Of a stretch of DNA of 64,000 nt, positions 21,340 to 32,447 are shown in pieces; positions within the stretch are counted from its first letter, which is position 1; each line of letters opens with the position of its first letter. The position numbers and the translations under genes were made by a program. The notes beneath the pieces are model-generated. The model saw nothing but the letters and a program-made list of their open reading frames with translations. It was not told where the DNA came from and made no database searches. This DNA comes from Clitopilus passeckerianus (lineage: Eukaryota > Basidiomycota > Agaricomycetes > Agaricales > Entolomataceae), in the NCBI GenBank assembly GCA_944990035.1, contig CALYLX010000072.1:186001-250000 (forward strand). Direction: 5' to 3'.

Positions 21340-22958
21340 ATGCCCCAAGGACAACCTCCCTCAGTCCACCCAGTTGAGGACGAGGCTTGGAGATCTGACT
21401 ATAGCCTTACACTGCAGGCTCGAAAAGAGCTGCAGGAAATCTATTCTCAATGCCTCGCCGCTAGGGAAGAAGCCCATACAGATCCTGACGCCCTCATAAA
21501 TCGCATATCACGACTCGAATCTGCACTAGCCTCATATAAGGCACTCCCATTGGAAATTCTATCCCTCATCTTCACATTTGCTCGGGAGGGCTTCGTATAT
21601 CGGATATCCGAACATTCGCGAACATATGAAGATCCTCCTCCGCGTGGAGCCTGTTTTCCAGAACACGTCTGCCGTTTATGGAGACAAATTGCCCTGTCTA
21701 CCCCCGGCGCATTCCAGTCCGTGTTCGTCGATTACACCAACTACGAATACTGCGCCCCGGATGGCCTGCAGCGGCTATATAAGATGACCAGCCTCGCAGA
21801 AAAGATTATCGTTCGTGGTACTCGAAACCTTATGATCGACTTTTGCCGTCTTGACTCCGACCCAAGTCAGGATTTCATGAGGCGGCTAACCACGCGAGGG
21901 ACGCGATTGGAGAAGGTTGCAGTCTTTTACTCGAATGCAGACCCTGCCTTCGTCAACGCCATGCTCTCTCTCCTACCTTCCATGCCCCTCAGTCTTCGAA
22001 GCCTCACCATCGACGTCTATAGTTCTCATAAACGTCAATGTCTATCAATATCCACACTTTTCAAGCCATCGCGTGAAGTTATATTTTCTCACAGATGATT
22101 CTATGTTGACACTCAGCGACAGATTTAAATCATGATCTCCCATGGAGGAACTTGAAGCATCTAGCCATAAGTAATCTGGTCGGGGCCCTTGTGTTGTCTC
22201 CTTCATTGGCTCTCGCCGTCTTCTCCAAATGTCCACTGCTACAGGATTGCCACCTCAAATTGGCCAGCCCAGCCACGAACCCCACACCACCAATCAGCTT
22301 CACCGTCGGAGCTGTACATCTGGAGAAATTGACAACTCTCCAGCTAGATCTGCAATACGGCGAATGGGCGCATCCCGAACAATTTGGTCGGTTTCTGTCA
22401 TCCCTGAAATTGCCTTGCCTCAATTGTTTGAGTATCGGAGCTGGTCATACGCAAGTCGTTCATGTCGAAGACATCTGTGCTCTCTTCGATAGGTCTCATT
22501 GCAAACTCAAGACCTTCTACCTAATAATATACTCTTTATCGGAGCAGGACCTCATTCGCTTGGTCCTTTGCGAGTCAATGTCGACTGTCAAAAGGTTCTT
22601 GCTCAGAAGTGCGCCGATGTATCCAAGCATACTTCGAAAGATCGCCTCAGGAGCAGCGCTTCCACGGTTGAGGCGGCTCACGGGAACTCTGGCTCCAGAG
22701 ACCGAGCCAGCCGAGGCGCTTCTTTACACAGCTAGAGCCAGGAAAGGCGAAGTCCGGGTGCACAAGGGAGTTCAAGTCACTGAACTCAAGACAGTGGACT
22801 TCGAATACCGACCTCGTTTCTGGCGTGATGCTGTTCAGCCGCTGCCTCCCATTCCATCTGATCTGGCAGAGATGTATGAAAAAGCGGGGGGTTGGTTCAA
22901 ACTCGAGCAAGGTAAATCCGTTTTGAGTTACTTGGACGGTCATTGTATCCAAATCTGA
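21340..22958 (+). CDS. F-box protein
   Basis: An N-terminal helical segment is followed by a classic F-box (ALPLEILSLIFTFAREGF), then VCRLWRQIALSTPGAFQSVF, as in the large Agaricomycete F-box family that recruits targets to SCF ubiquitin ligases. The C-terminal part has weak LRR-like repeats (LRSLTIDVYS, LKHLAISNL, LTTLQLDLQ, LNCLSIGAG). A 50-base intron at 22073-22122 (GTGAAG...CAG) joins KPS to HLNHDLPW in phase, uniting what otherwise look like two separate frames. An in-frame ATG at 21235 exists, but its extra 35 residues look like leader. The gene sits next to the FunK1 gene, transcribed away from it. Confidence 0.75.
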
Positions 22959-23354
22959 CTTTTACCGGTTCTAGGGAGGAGGTAGCCGTCTTAATTCGAT
23001 GAATTGTAGAGACATATAGCGGCCAGTCAGTCAGCCCACTATTAGACGAATGTAAACCAAACACCAGCGGAAAGTGTATTCGCATTGACCGTCTGACTCT
23101 GAGAACTCGGATATCATTGGTTAAGGGCAAGTGATATCGCTACAGCCTTCGATTGTTACCAAAAAATACAGACTGTTATGCTATGTACGTATAAACAAAC
23201 GAGATCAGCGGGAAATAGCTTCAAAGGCATTTTTAGGGACTGGGTTTTGCTTTACGCGCCTTCAGCCTTTTGCGAAAGTATAGATTCCTCTTGAGAGTTT
23301 GTCCCTGTGATCATTTGCTCGATACTGAAGCCTCCGGCCACAATGCACGACCGA

Positions 23355-23824
23355 TTACAAGAGGTCTTCCGCCTTGCAAATAGCAGGCCATCCACGCCCA
23401 CCTAGCGTATCCTTAAACCACGTGTCCATTGCAGCGTAGCCCTCTAGTTCGAATGTCCTGTTGCTTTTGATGGTGGTCTCTGAAATCGCAGAGGGTTTGT
23501 GTGCCACGACCCAATCGTCGATCCATTCAAGGACTCACATGACCTATTTCGTGAGTGGTTCGTTCCCGGGAAGCCCGAAATAATCTCCCAGAAAATCGTA
23601 CAGATCATTCATAACGAGACTTTTGTTGCCTCCGCCTGTAGCCTGTTCATTGTGGAACGATTCCGTGTCGTCTTGGATTGTGTGCGTTTTGTCGGGTCTT
23701 TTTTGAAGTAAATAGGACGTAAAAGGCCAGGTACCCTGAAAAAGGAGTTCAGAGAGGTTCAAGAGGTCAAGAGGAGTGTGAGACGTACGATTCGCGCATG
23801 GCCATGAGGACCGCGTTCAGACAT
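23355..23824 (-). pseudogene. FunK1 pseudogene with large internal deletion
   Basis: Upstream DNA (about 23830-23910) resembles the promoter and leader of the intact FunK1 gene, including TACTGAATTC and AGCTTGACA. The ATG at 23824 is followed almost at once by the end of the kinase core (GPHGHARI, matching GPRDHERT), then a conserved intron and GTWPFTSYLLQ, the last-exon start. Nearly all of exons 1-3 is therefore missing. The last exon also lacks a segment, and two stops (TAG at a conserved Trp, and TGA) follow NEPLTK before VLEWIDDWVVAHKP. It cannot make a kinase. Confidence 0.8.
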
Positions 23825-24174
23825 CTTCGAAGGAGTGGGTTGAGTTGTCAAGCTTTAGTTTTGGGTTGAATTCAGTATAGAGGTGTTGAATCAACATACG
23901 CCCACATTCGCTTGCAGTCCGCGCGGCCGACCGTCACTGCAAGTAGAAGCCTGTCATGGCCATGGCCCAACCAAGCTAAAGCCAAAATAAATAGCTCGAT
24001 GTAGGCGTCAAGTCAAGACTGAGGAACCTGGTCATAGTTTGCAGTGGATTTTGGAGCTGTGCACAAAGGGCCGCCAATGCGTGACCACAAAGAAGAATGG
24101 CTTGATTTATTTGAGTACGATAAGCAACGACAATAGAAGCTTCTTCGTCTCCCTTCCCCTTGTCTCCTCGCCAT

Positions 24175-24842
24175 TCACCACTTCGCATACGGCAAGAACT
24201 TTCCACTACACAACCAACCCATCAGCATACTCGACCATTTTTTTAAATACCAAACCAAAAGAACTCACTCAAAACTCAAAACAACCCTATCCCCCTTCGG
24301 ATCCTCCTTTTTCTGCACATCAACCTTACAATCAATCATCGACATAATCCCATCCCCAAACTTCTCATGTATCACACTCTTAATCGCCTGCCCATACACC
24401 AACACGCCCTCATACAGCCTATACAACACAGGATCCGTCGGCGGCATCGGGCCTAGGCCGCGATTGGGCCACCACTGGTCCCCGAGAGCGGCGAGACCTT
24501 CTTCAGAGGGGAGGTCGAGGGCCTGGCAGAGGGCGGTGAGGTCGGAGGGCGTGAATTTGGCTTGGGCGTAGAAGGCGGCGGCGGTCCAGACTTCGTTTTT
24601 GCCGATCTTTTGGGCGATTTGGTCGAATGTGAGGCCTGTGGGTGGGTGGGTGGGTTAGAGAATTGCGTAGAAGATGGGGATGGGGACATACCTTTCTTTG
24701 CTTTGGCCTCTAGTAGGCGCCTGTTGAATGGAGGTAGATCGGCGAAGGGTGCGGTGTTATCTGCGAATGCCTGGCCGTACAAGCTTCAATTTGTCTTCGC
24801 ATTCGCTAAAGGTATGAAACGACGTACTGTAGCGGAAGCCAT
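24175..24842 (-). CDS. cynS: cyanate hydratase (cyanase)
   Basis: Cyanase converts cyanate and bicarbonate to ammonia and carbon dioxide, usually as a cytosolic decamer. Four exons are read: MASAT; AFADNTAPFADLPPFNRRLL; the main exon starting with GLTFDQIAQKIGKNEVW; and a tiny last exon ending GKFLPYAKW at 24175. The helix-turn-helix-like N-terminal half (WTAAAFYAQAKFTPSDLTAL) and the catalytic C-terminal half are complete. The active-site Arg and Glu lie in LYRLYEGV and the Ser in FGDGIMSMIDC. About 160 residues is normal for the family. It heads a run of minus-strand housekeeping genes with SDHAF3 and the DUF1479 protein. Confidence 0.9.
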
Positions 24843-25130
24843 TTCTTCGCAATGTCTCTGGGAAAGAAAGTGACGTTTTGAGGCGATAAGCCTTGGTCTT
24901 TATACCCTCAGTAGATCAGTAACTCCAAGCACCCCTCCCTATCTTCTTGGTCAGAAGGTGTGTTCACATGATGAGCTGGGTCAGCTTAAGCCCCCGTCTG
25001 GACCCGATTGCAAGAAGGAATGGAGTGACGTCGGTCAGACTCGGGCTGAGAGACTGTGAAGTGTTCCGTCTCGAGATGGGACGAGTAAAGGAAGCAAGGA
25101 ACATGGTGAGAGTGTTGACATTCAGATGGA

Positions 25131-25705
25131 TTAAGAGTCTTGTGGTATTGGCTTCCATACATCTTTCGTAGCATGCATAAGCTCATACAACTGTCCTAAC
25201 TGCTCTCCTGACATCTGAATCCAACATAGCTAGTCAGTATCGAGACGAGAGGCTCCAAGCTGGCAATACACACCTTCTCGAAAACTGTAGGATCTAACGG
25301 CTTCCCCTTAAACTTCGTCCCGTCTTTTCCAGCCGGTAGCTGGTCCAAATACATCTTCCACTGCGACAAAAACCCGATTATATGCGCTGGATTGTCAACT
25401 TTTTGGTGCCGGCGGAACTCTGAAAAAGCGACTCATGTTACGACTTGGACGGGGCTCCTCGGAGGGAAGACGGACCTGCTTTGACGTAAATATCTCCCAA
25501 AGACCTCATATCCTGTGGGAGGTGTCTATGACCTCGCAGCAGGCGGCGGTAGAGTCTAGACGGCAGTGCATCTTAGTCGGAACATTTGAAAGGTTCATGA
25601 CGGAAGAACGCACGGTAATGGAGGTAGCAGCGTAGCACTAGCCTCCTTGAGGTTGAGGGGTTTGGTTGTTACGGACGTTGCAAGGCGTATTAGGGACGGC
25701 CTCAT
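25131..25705 (-). CDS. SDHAF3: succinate dehydrogenase assembly factor 3 (LYR protein, Acn9-like)
   Basis: This mitochondrial matrix factor helps mature the iron-sulfur subunit of succinate dehydrogenase. Four exons join in phase. Exon 1 starts [19 protein letters not shown], a targeting-like sequence. Exon 2 carries the LYR motif ([14 protein letters not shown]) and [11 protein letters not shown]. Exon 3 has [20 protein letters not shown] and WKMYLDQL. Exon 4 is [18 protein letters not shown], ending at 25131. All blocks match the Acn9/SDHAF3 family in order and spacing, and the length is typical. It is invisible as a single frame because exons are short. Confidence 0.88.
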
Positions 25706-25951
25706 CTTCTAAGAAAGCTCAAGGGAGGTGGTGGTACGGAACTGAAGAAGGTTTGTAAACACCGGTAAATCACATTCCGTTCCGCTCAACGTTCGGCTCA
25801 GGGTCGACGCCATCATCGACGACGACCACATACATTTGCTTAATCTGGGTAGGTGTAATCAACAGTCATTTATGTATTTTTCTTAGTTTAAAAAACAGGA
25901 GAGATGTTCAGAATAGTGGTTACGTTATGTCGTAGTGCGGGTCCTTCAACT

Positions 25952-27687
25952 TCAAGCCACAGAAATAGGCAACCCCATCGCCCTCCTCCCCAAAGGATTA
26001 TTCACATCATCAGCACCAGCAACCCCAACAAACTTATCCTCTCCAGGTCCTTGAGGGAAATCAGGCGGGCACTTCTGGCGGAGGAACGTATCCGCCTGCC
26101 TCTTGACGTAGGCTTCGTTCTGGGGGGTAAGGGGTACAGCGGGGATGTACATCACTATAAATCGCAACCAACCAAATCAGCGCCGTTACATCCTCAACTC
26201 GAGAAAAGATAGGAGACGTACCTGCAGAATCCCCAGATCCAGTATGCTCCTCCTCAACGGAATGAATAACATCACAATGCCAGAACACCATATCTCCAGG
26301 AAGCACCTTCGGCACGGAAGTCATGGTGCGCTCGAGTTCGAGGTGAGGGTGCGTGGCGGGTGCAGGTCGGGGGCCGCCGTAGCCGTTATCGCGGATGTGG
26401 ATGCCGTGGTACACGGAAGAGGAGGTGTCTGTATATGCAAAGCAATCATGTCAGGTCGGTTTTGAGAAGGGAAGTAAATTGTTGAAACATACCGATCTCC
26501 CAGTTGGCAGCGTCGAGGAAACCTTCTTGGCCAGGCTGGAGTTTGGGGCTGAAGAACGGGCGGAGCATGATGTACGCATTCGAGAGAAGAACGTCAGGGT
26601 ATACCCTAAGCGTTCCTTGAGTGGGCGCCGTTTCGCTGCAAGCAAAGCACGAGTTGTTAGTGATCAAACCAACCACAACTTGAAAAATAATAGAACGCAC
26701 CTCATAGCAAGCCATCCTTGGAAAGTCCTGAACACACTCGATTGGTTAGCACGTCCATACAAAGACGTCTTCGCATTAAGCCTGCCCTCCAAATCGTACG
26801 GATCATGCTCCTTCCAGTCCCCAGACAAGATATTCTCAAAGCATTTCCTAAAGTTGGGTTCTTCCCATCGCTCAATAGAGCCACCTAAATCGTGACGAAG
26901 AGTGCATGAGTGCAAGAAACGGATATCGGAAGAGAAGACAATGCGAACCGTCAACGTGGGGAGGGTGCAAAGGCCAGGGCACACCAGCCCGTCGGATACG
27001 GAATCTGTCGGCGTAGGTCAGAGGAGTGTTGAGATCGACGCCCTCGACGGGCTTCCCGTCCTTGGTGTGGTAAAGATTGTTCAGCCATACGGTCGCGTTG
27101 AGCAGGTTGGGGTGGGCACGGGCTTCGACTTGGGGCTTGGTCCAGCTAAAAGAAGAACGAGTCAGAAGTGACGAGAGAGTGTATGGGGAGGAGGAACGTA
27201 CTAGAGGTTGAAGAATTGCTTGTCGTTTGCGGGAAGGCCTGAGTTAATCCGTTAAGCGATCGGGCAACGAGAGAGGCAAAGAAGTCGGGAACTAACCATC
27301 GCAGTCAGGATTGTTCTTGGCGAACACCTTGAGATCCTCTTTCCACTTCACTGCCTGCTCGTCAGCGATCACGTCCTTAATGACGACACTTCCCCGCCTC
27401 TTGATCTGGTCAAGCGTCTCGGCGCTGAGATTGTTCAAGTCTTCGTACTTGACTTGGGGGATATACTATTCAATACCAATCAGGAGCTGAACAGTTTTTG
27501 TACGTAATATCAAGCTCACCTCAGAACAAGTCTTATCAATATCCTCGTTCACGACCTTCAACTGCGCAACAATCTCTCCCCACGCCTTCGTAGCACGCGC
27601 CTCGAAGTCAGGGATGGAAGACGCAATCTCCTTCTTGAGATCTGCGAAACGGGCAGGGAGAGGAGTGTTATCTGCAACCTGATCCAT
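25952..27687 (-). CDS. DUF1479 protein, putative Fe(II)/2-oxoglutarate dioxygenase-like
   Basis: A multi-exon gene starting [20 protein letters not shown]. It reads on through [49 protein letters not shown] and [21 protein letters not shown] likely metal-binding HVDGGSIERW spans an intron, followed by [26 protein letters not shown] and [17 protein letters not shown], which supplies the distal His. The order fits the DUF1479 family, which has the double-stranded beta-helix dioxygenase fold. The substrate is unknown. It ends [14 protein letters not shown] at 25952. Confidence 0.82.
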
Positions 27688-28835
27688 GGTTCAGACAGAC
27701 AGAAGTCAAACGTTCAGAGGAAGAGACAAGGTAGAAATCGAAAAATCAGAATCGATATCTGGTAAAACCACGTCCCATCCCGCTAGCTTTTTATACCTCA
27801 ACTACTGATCCAAATCGCCACGAGCATTTAGGTCGTGCCCACCGTGTGACCGGCAGCAGTTATCCTGGGGGGCAAGAGTGATATTGTGGAGAAGGGACCA
27901 TGTGCCGAGGTTTCTCCGCACCAAAAGAAATCCTGCTCATATTGGGGGTACCCCTGTCGTCGAGATTGTCACGAGTAGTGTCCTGTGATCTATTTAGTCC
28001 CTATGATGTGGGTCTTCTTAGACGCCCTGCTGATAAATAAGCTATTGGAAGCCCTCGGATTTCGCAACACGCACCCGGTGGTTGAGTTTAGTGAATGGAA
28101 GATACGTCAAAGGCCATGAGGGCAGACATCCTATTGATATGTTCATGCCCCGGTATCAGAGATTATCAGTTGGCCATGACTTTCGTGCGTGTTGCTGTGC
28201 TTCTAGTAGGTGAGCTAGGTCGACTATGGCATGAGAAGACCCCCGGTTTTCCTGCATAAGAAAGCGGCCCGAGTGGTAGTGGTTGCGTAGGGAAAACCCC
28301 TGTTCCGTGGCGCAGGGAGTCATCATCGGGTTTTCAAGCCCCTTGGTCCAGGTCATTTGACGGGCAGGCGACGCGAATTACGACGGACGGTATTGGTCAA
28401 ATTGAGAACTGGGTAAGGATGAACCGAAGGCGTGTGGGAGGATAGGTTTTGGGGACGTAATGCTAACAGGTAGGAAAGAGGCCGGGAAGGGGCAGCAGCA
28501 AAGATTGTGGTGGCTAGAATGCAAGATGGAATGACTGTTGAAGGATGTAGTACGCTGGAGAATGGCGAGTTACATGGTGTTGATGATGTAAAGCTAATTC
28601 TGGACTCTCGCTCTATTGGTTGTCCGTGGCTACCTCTGTGCTGTGCAGAACATTCTTCATATTTCAAAACGAGAAGGACTCATTGTTACAAGTGTTTCCG
28701 CCAGAAAAAGAGACATCCATTGTGATTAAAAGTAGCATCAGGGTAAACTAAAGCGAAAAGTGAATTGCACAGGGTGACAGAACGAAAGCATCTTGGAAGC
28801 AAACACTCAAAGCATTGAGTGCGTTTTAATTAGAT
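27688..28835. other. intergenic, no gene recognised
   Basis: About 1.1 kb between the DUF1479 start and the tubulin end. A stretch near 28262-28345 has a Ser/Leu-tRNA-like A-box word and a 5-bp hairpin resembling a long variable arm, but the anticodon and T arms do not fold. No protein gene is supported. Confidence 0.4.
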
Positions 28836-31293
28836 CTATTCCTCCTCCTCGAGAGGCTCTTCAACACCTGCATCAGGTTCATATGCCTCCTCTTCCGCGT
28901 AGACTTCTTGAGACACCTCTTCAATATATTCTTCCTCATCTACAACCGCTTCTTGGTATTGCTGGTATTCCGCACTGTAGGAAGGAAAGGTCATCAATAC
29001 CGAGTAGCAAGCGTAAGAAAGGAAAAACGGAACGAACATCAAATCCTGGATGTTACTCTCAGCTTCGGTGAATTCCATGGGATCCATGCCTTCGCCGGTG
29101 TACCAATGCAAGAACGCACGACGCTTGAGCATAGCAGAGAACTGTGGGAGAAGAACCTGGGTTTTAGCTGATATTTGCCTTGTATGCATAGATCAACTAA
29201 CCGTCTCTTGAGTACGCTTGAAGACTTCCTGGATGGCGGTCGTGTTCATCAAGGCTGTGGCTGCGTGTTTCTGGCCAACGGGAGGAACAGATACAATGGA
29301 CATGGAGACATTGTCGGGAATCCACCTAGTATTGTGCATTAGCAAGGAGGTGAGCAGATATATTATTTCACTTACTCGACGAAGAACGAAGAGTTCCTTG
29401 TTTGCAGATCACGAATTGCGTACTAGGAATGTATGCTTAGAGCCGATAAGTTGGTTTGATCACTGGGCACTTACTTCGGCCTGAAAATATCGTTAGCTCA
29501 AAGGTAGCAGCAGTAGAGTTGAATGAAGAACTGACCTCACGAGAGGGAATGTTGCCGCGGAAGATGACAGCAGCCGTCAGGTAACGTCTGTGAAGAGCAA
29601 TCAGGTAAGGGCAAGCACATGCATAACCACGAGAAAACTACGCACCCATGAGCGGGATCGCAAGCAACGAGTGTAGCCTTCTTATCAAAGACACTGGGTG
29701 ATTCACGTCAGGCTGGAGCTTTCCAGATAAAACAATGCAAACCCACGCTTTTGTGAGGTCGGCAACCTTTGTCCCTTCATATTGACTATTTTTGAGATTA
29801 TGCAGAGGTGCATAGCTGGGTGCAAGGAAATGTAGCTGTACAAAACGGATGTCAGATGTAAACTGATGATGAAAAGGATGAGGCGCCATACTCGAGGGAA
29901 AGGAACAAGGTTCATTCCTAGTTTACGTAGATCTCCGTTCAATTGGCCAGGGAACCGCAAGCTGGTGCTCACACCACACATAACCCTTGCGATGACCTGT
30001 GCATGCTCGTCAGTAAATGCAGCAGTGAGATGACCAGAAGAAAGCTCACGTTGTTCAGATCAGAAAAGTTGGGAACCTTGATGCCCAGTGACCTGGTATT
30101 GATATCATACAACGCCTCGTTGTCAATACAAATGGTCAAGTCGCTGTTTTCTACCAGCTGGTGCATGGAGAGCATAGCGTTGTATGGCTAGAAACGAAAA
30201 CCAGTCAACCACCAAACCTGACGCAGACGATTTTGGGAAGGTTTGACATACCTCAACGATAGTCTCCGAAACCTTCGGTGAGGGAAGAATAGAGAATGTT
30301 GCCAGCATCCGGTCGGGGTATTCTTCGCGGATTTTTGATAGCAGAAGACTTCCTAGGCCAGCACCTGTGCCTCCACCGAGAGATTGTATGAGTTGGAAGC
30401 CTTGTAGTGCTTCGCAGGCTTCTCCTTGTCTTCTCATAGCATCCTGACGCAGCGTTCAGGTATAATTAAGAAACGGATGGGATGGGAACATACCAGAACG
30501 GTGTCCACGAGCTCAGCACCTAATGAATGCGTTTCTCAGGTCAGACTGATAAATGATAAAAGCCGATACGAAACAACGCCATACCCTCTGTGTAGTCTAG
30601 AGAAGGGACATGATCAGCCGTTTGTCATGTTTCACAATAGCGACAACTTACATCCTTTTGCCCAGTTGTTGCCAGCACCCGAATCGGCGTGGATATAGGT
30701 ATCGGGTCTGAACAGGTGGCCAAGCGAGCCGCCCTTTACCTAGACGAACAAGGAGTGTCAGCAAACAGTTCGATGAGTAGAATTTTGCAAGTACCTTGTT
30801 CAGTACACCTCCCTCAAGATCGACCTGGACGCTTCTGGGCACAAACTTGGCCTCCTTGCCGTCAACCTCGACAAAGTAGACGCCAGCCTGCACAAAAAAA
30901 GCACCGCTTCAACACCCACTACTCCAACACCTTTAATAGAACCCTACCCGTTGCAACTGTAACGGATCAGAGCCGACGTACAACTGTAAATTGTCGCGTC
31001 GCGTGGGTGAGTGATCGACGGGAAAAATAGTGATGACAATCTCCTCACCCCGTTCTGATCAAGCCCATGCTCAGCTAAAAGCATATTCCAGAACGTCTCT
31101 CCAACCTAGATGGTTATGGTACGGGCTAGTGAGTGGTTTGGATACAGAGAAAGCGTAAAATTGAGCTTGACGGACTTGGTTTCCGGCTTGACCTGCCTGT
31201 TGAAATTACGCCACTTGAACATCAACAAACTATGGTGTTACGGGTTGCAGGGAGATCTCTGACCTGGATGTTGATGATTTCTCGCGACAGCAT
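28836..31293 (-). CDS. divergent beta-tubulin
   Basis: Beta-tubulin binds and hydrolyses GTP and pairs with alpha-tubulin in microtubules. Many short exons give [34 protein letters not shown] (the GTP-binding tubulin signature), [35 protein letters not shown] sequence, [30 protein letters not shown] and [20 protein letters not shown]. It ends in a very acidic tail. The order is canonical but identity is clearly lower than for a housekeeping beta-tubulin, so this is a second, divergent isotype. The first codons read MLSREI rather than MREI. Positions matching residues 198 and 200 are Leu and Ile. The final 63-base intron is in frame and stop-free. Confidence 0.88.
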
Positions 31294-32447
31294 CTTGGAA
31301 GGGGTGCTTTTGGAAAGAGCCTGAGGCAAATGTGTCGACAGCGACCGTGAAGACGTGGAAGACGGGGAAAGAGACGTGTCGAGCGAATAAAAGTCCAGCC
31401 CACTGGGTTTAGCGAAAGCTAGTCCATATATGGGAAGTGTACGGCATCTCCCGGACCGATCAGTTTGCCTCCGTCTCCGTCTCTGACTCCCTTGCTCAAG
31501 AGCCTATCAAGAGTAGTCATTCATACTCATCGTACGGAAGCGTTGTCCATTATACAGTTCCGCCGTTTGTTGTGCACCGAACGCAATAAATCTTACATCT
31601 TTTACCCTCAACAAAAGAAGAATTCTATTTGAAAGCCCGCTCGGCTCTACTCGGCCATTCTGTCAACCTCCAATGAACGGTCAACGAAACCCAAAACTCA
31701 GTTTTAAAGCTTCTTCCATTCACAATATACGTTGACTCTCGTAGGTAACAAAGCAAGGGGTCTGTCTTGTGACAGGATGCGCCCCAAAGTAGAAACGGAA
31801 AGCCTGCTGGGTCTCTGACTTTGTGCCGACGGTATAGGACCTCACCAACGCCACAAGGTACTGTGGTTTAGTTGAGAGTATACTCGTTCCGTACCAACAT
31901 GTTCGAATACAAGGGAGGACGGGCCTAGTTATACCTGCGAGCCACCTTCAAGCGCTGCATCCCGCTTATGACGACTGTATGTTTTGAATTGGGCGATATT
32001 GGATAAAATCTTTGGTTTCACCCAAATTAACGAAATACAGAGAGAGGATCCCGCTGCTACAAGATTGAACGATTCAGTGATTTGTTCATGGCGTCACCAC
32101 GTTTGGCAGGCACCAGAACGCCACCGGAACTACGGAGATCATGCATTTCAAGCCCAGCAACTCCGCCATAGGAGGAAATTGTGGTTTATTTTTCTCGGTT
32201 GAAGAGATAACAGGGCTGATAACAAAATCAACCATATCAAAATCCACATATTTGTGGTGCTCTAATCCGTCGCCCATAGAGGCATACGACAACAACGAGG
32301 ACGGTGAGGCAGCGGCGAGGCAACTGCGAGCATCCCGTGAGTCACCTTCTTGAAGTTCAACGGTCGTGCTCGTGTAACCCACGAGTTTTTTCCGATTTCT
32401 ATTTCTCCCATAATATTTTATAAACTTAAAAAATATCATAATTCCAG
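31294..32447. other. intergenic, shared divergent upstream region
   Basis: This holds the upstream regions of the beta-tubulin gene (minus) and the AT-hook gene (plus). I see no further gene; the frames present are short and featureless. Confidence 0.4.

Noticed and set aside
28255..28350. Possible Ser/Leu tRNA with a long variable arm
   Set aside because: A GGCCCGAGTGGT-like word and a 5-bp hairpin are present, but the anticodon stem and T arm do not pair and the acceptor ends do not match.
28353..28667. 104-codon minus-strand frame upstream of the DUF1479 gene's neighbours
   Set aside because: Low-complexity Ser/Pro composition without motif or splice support.
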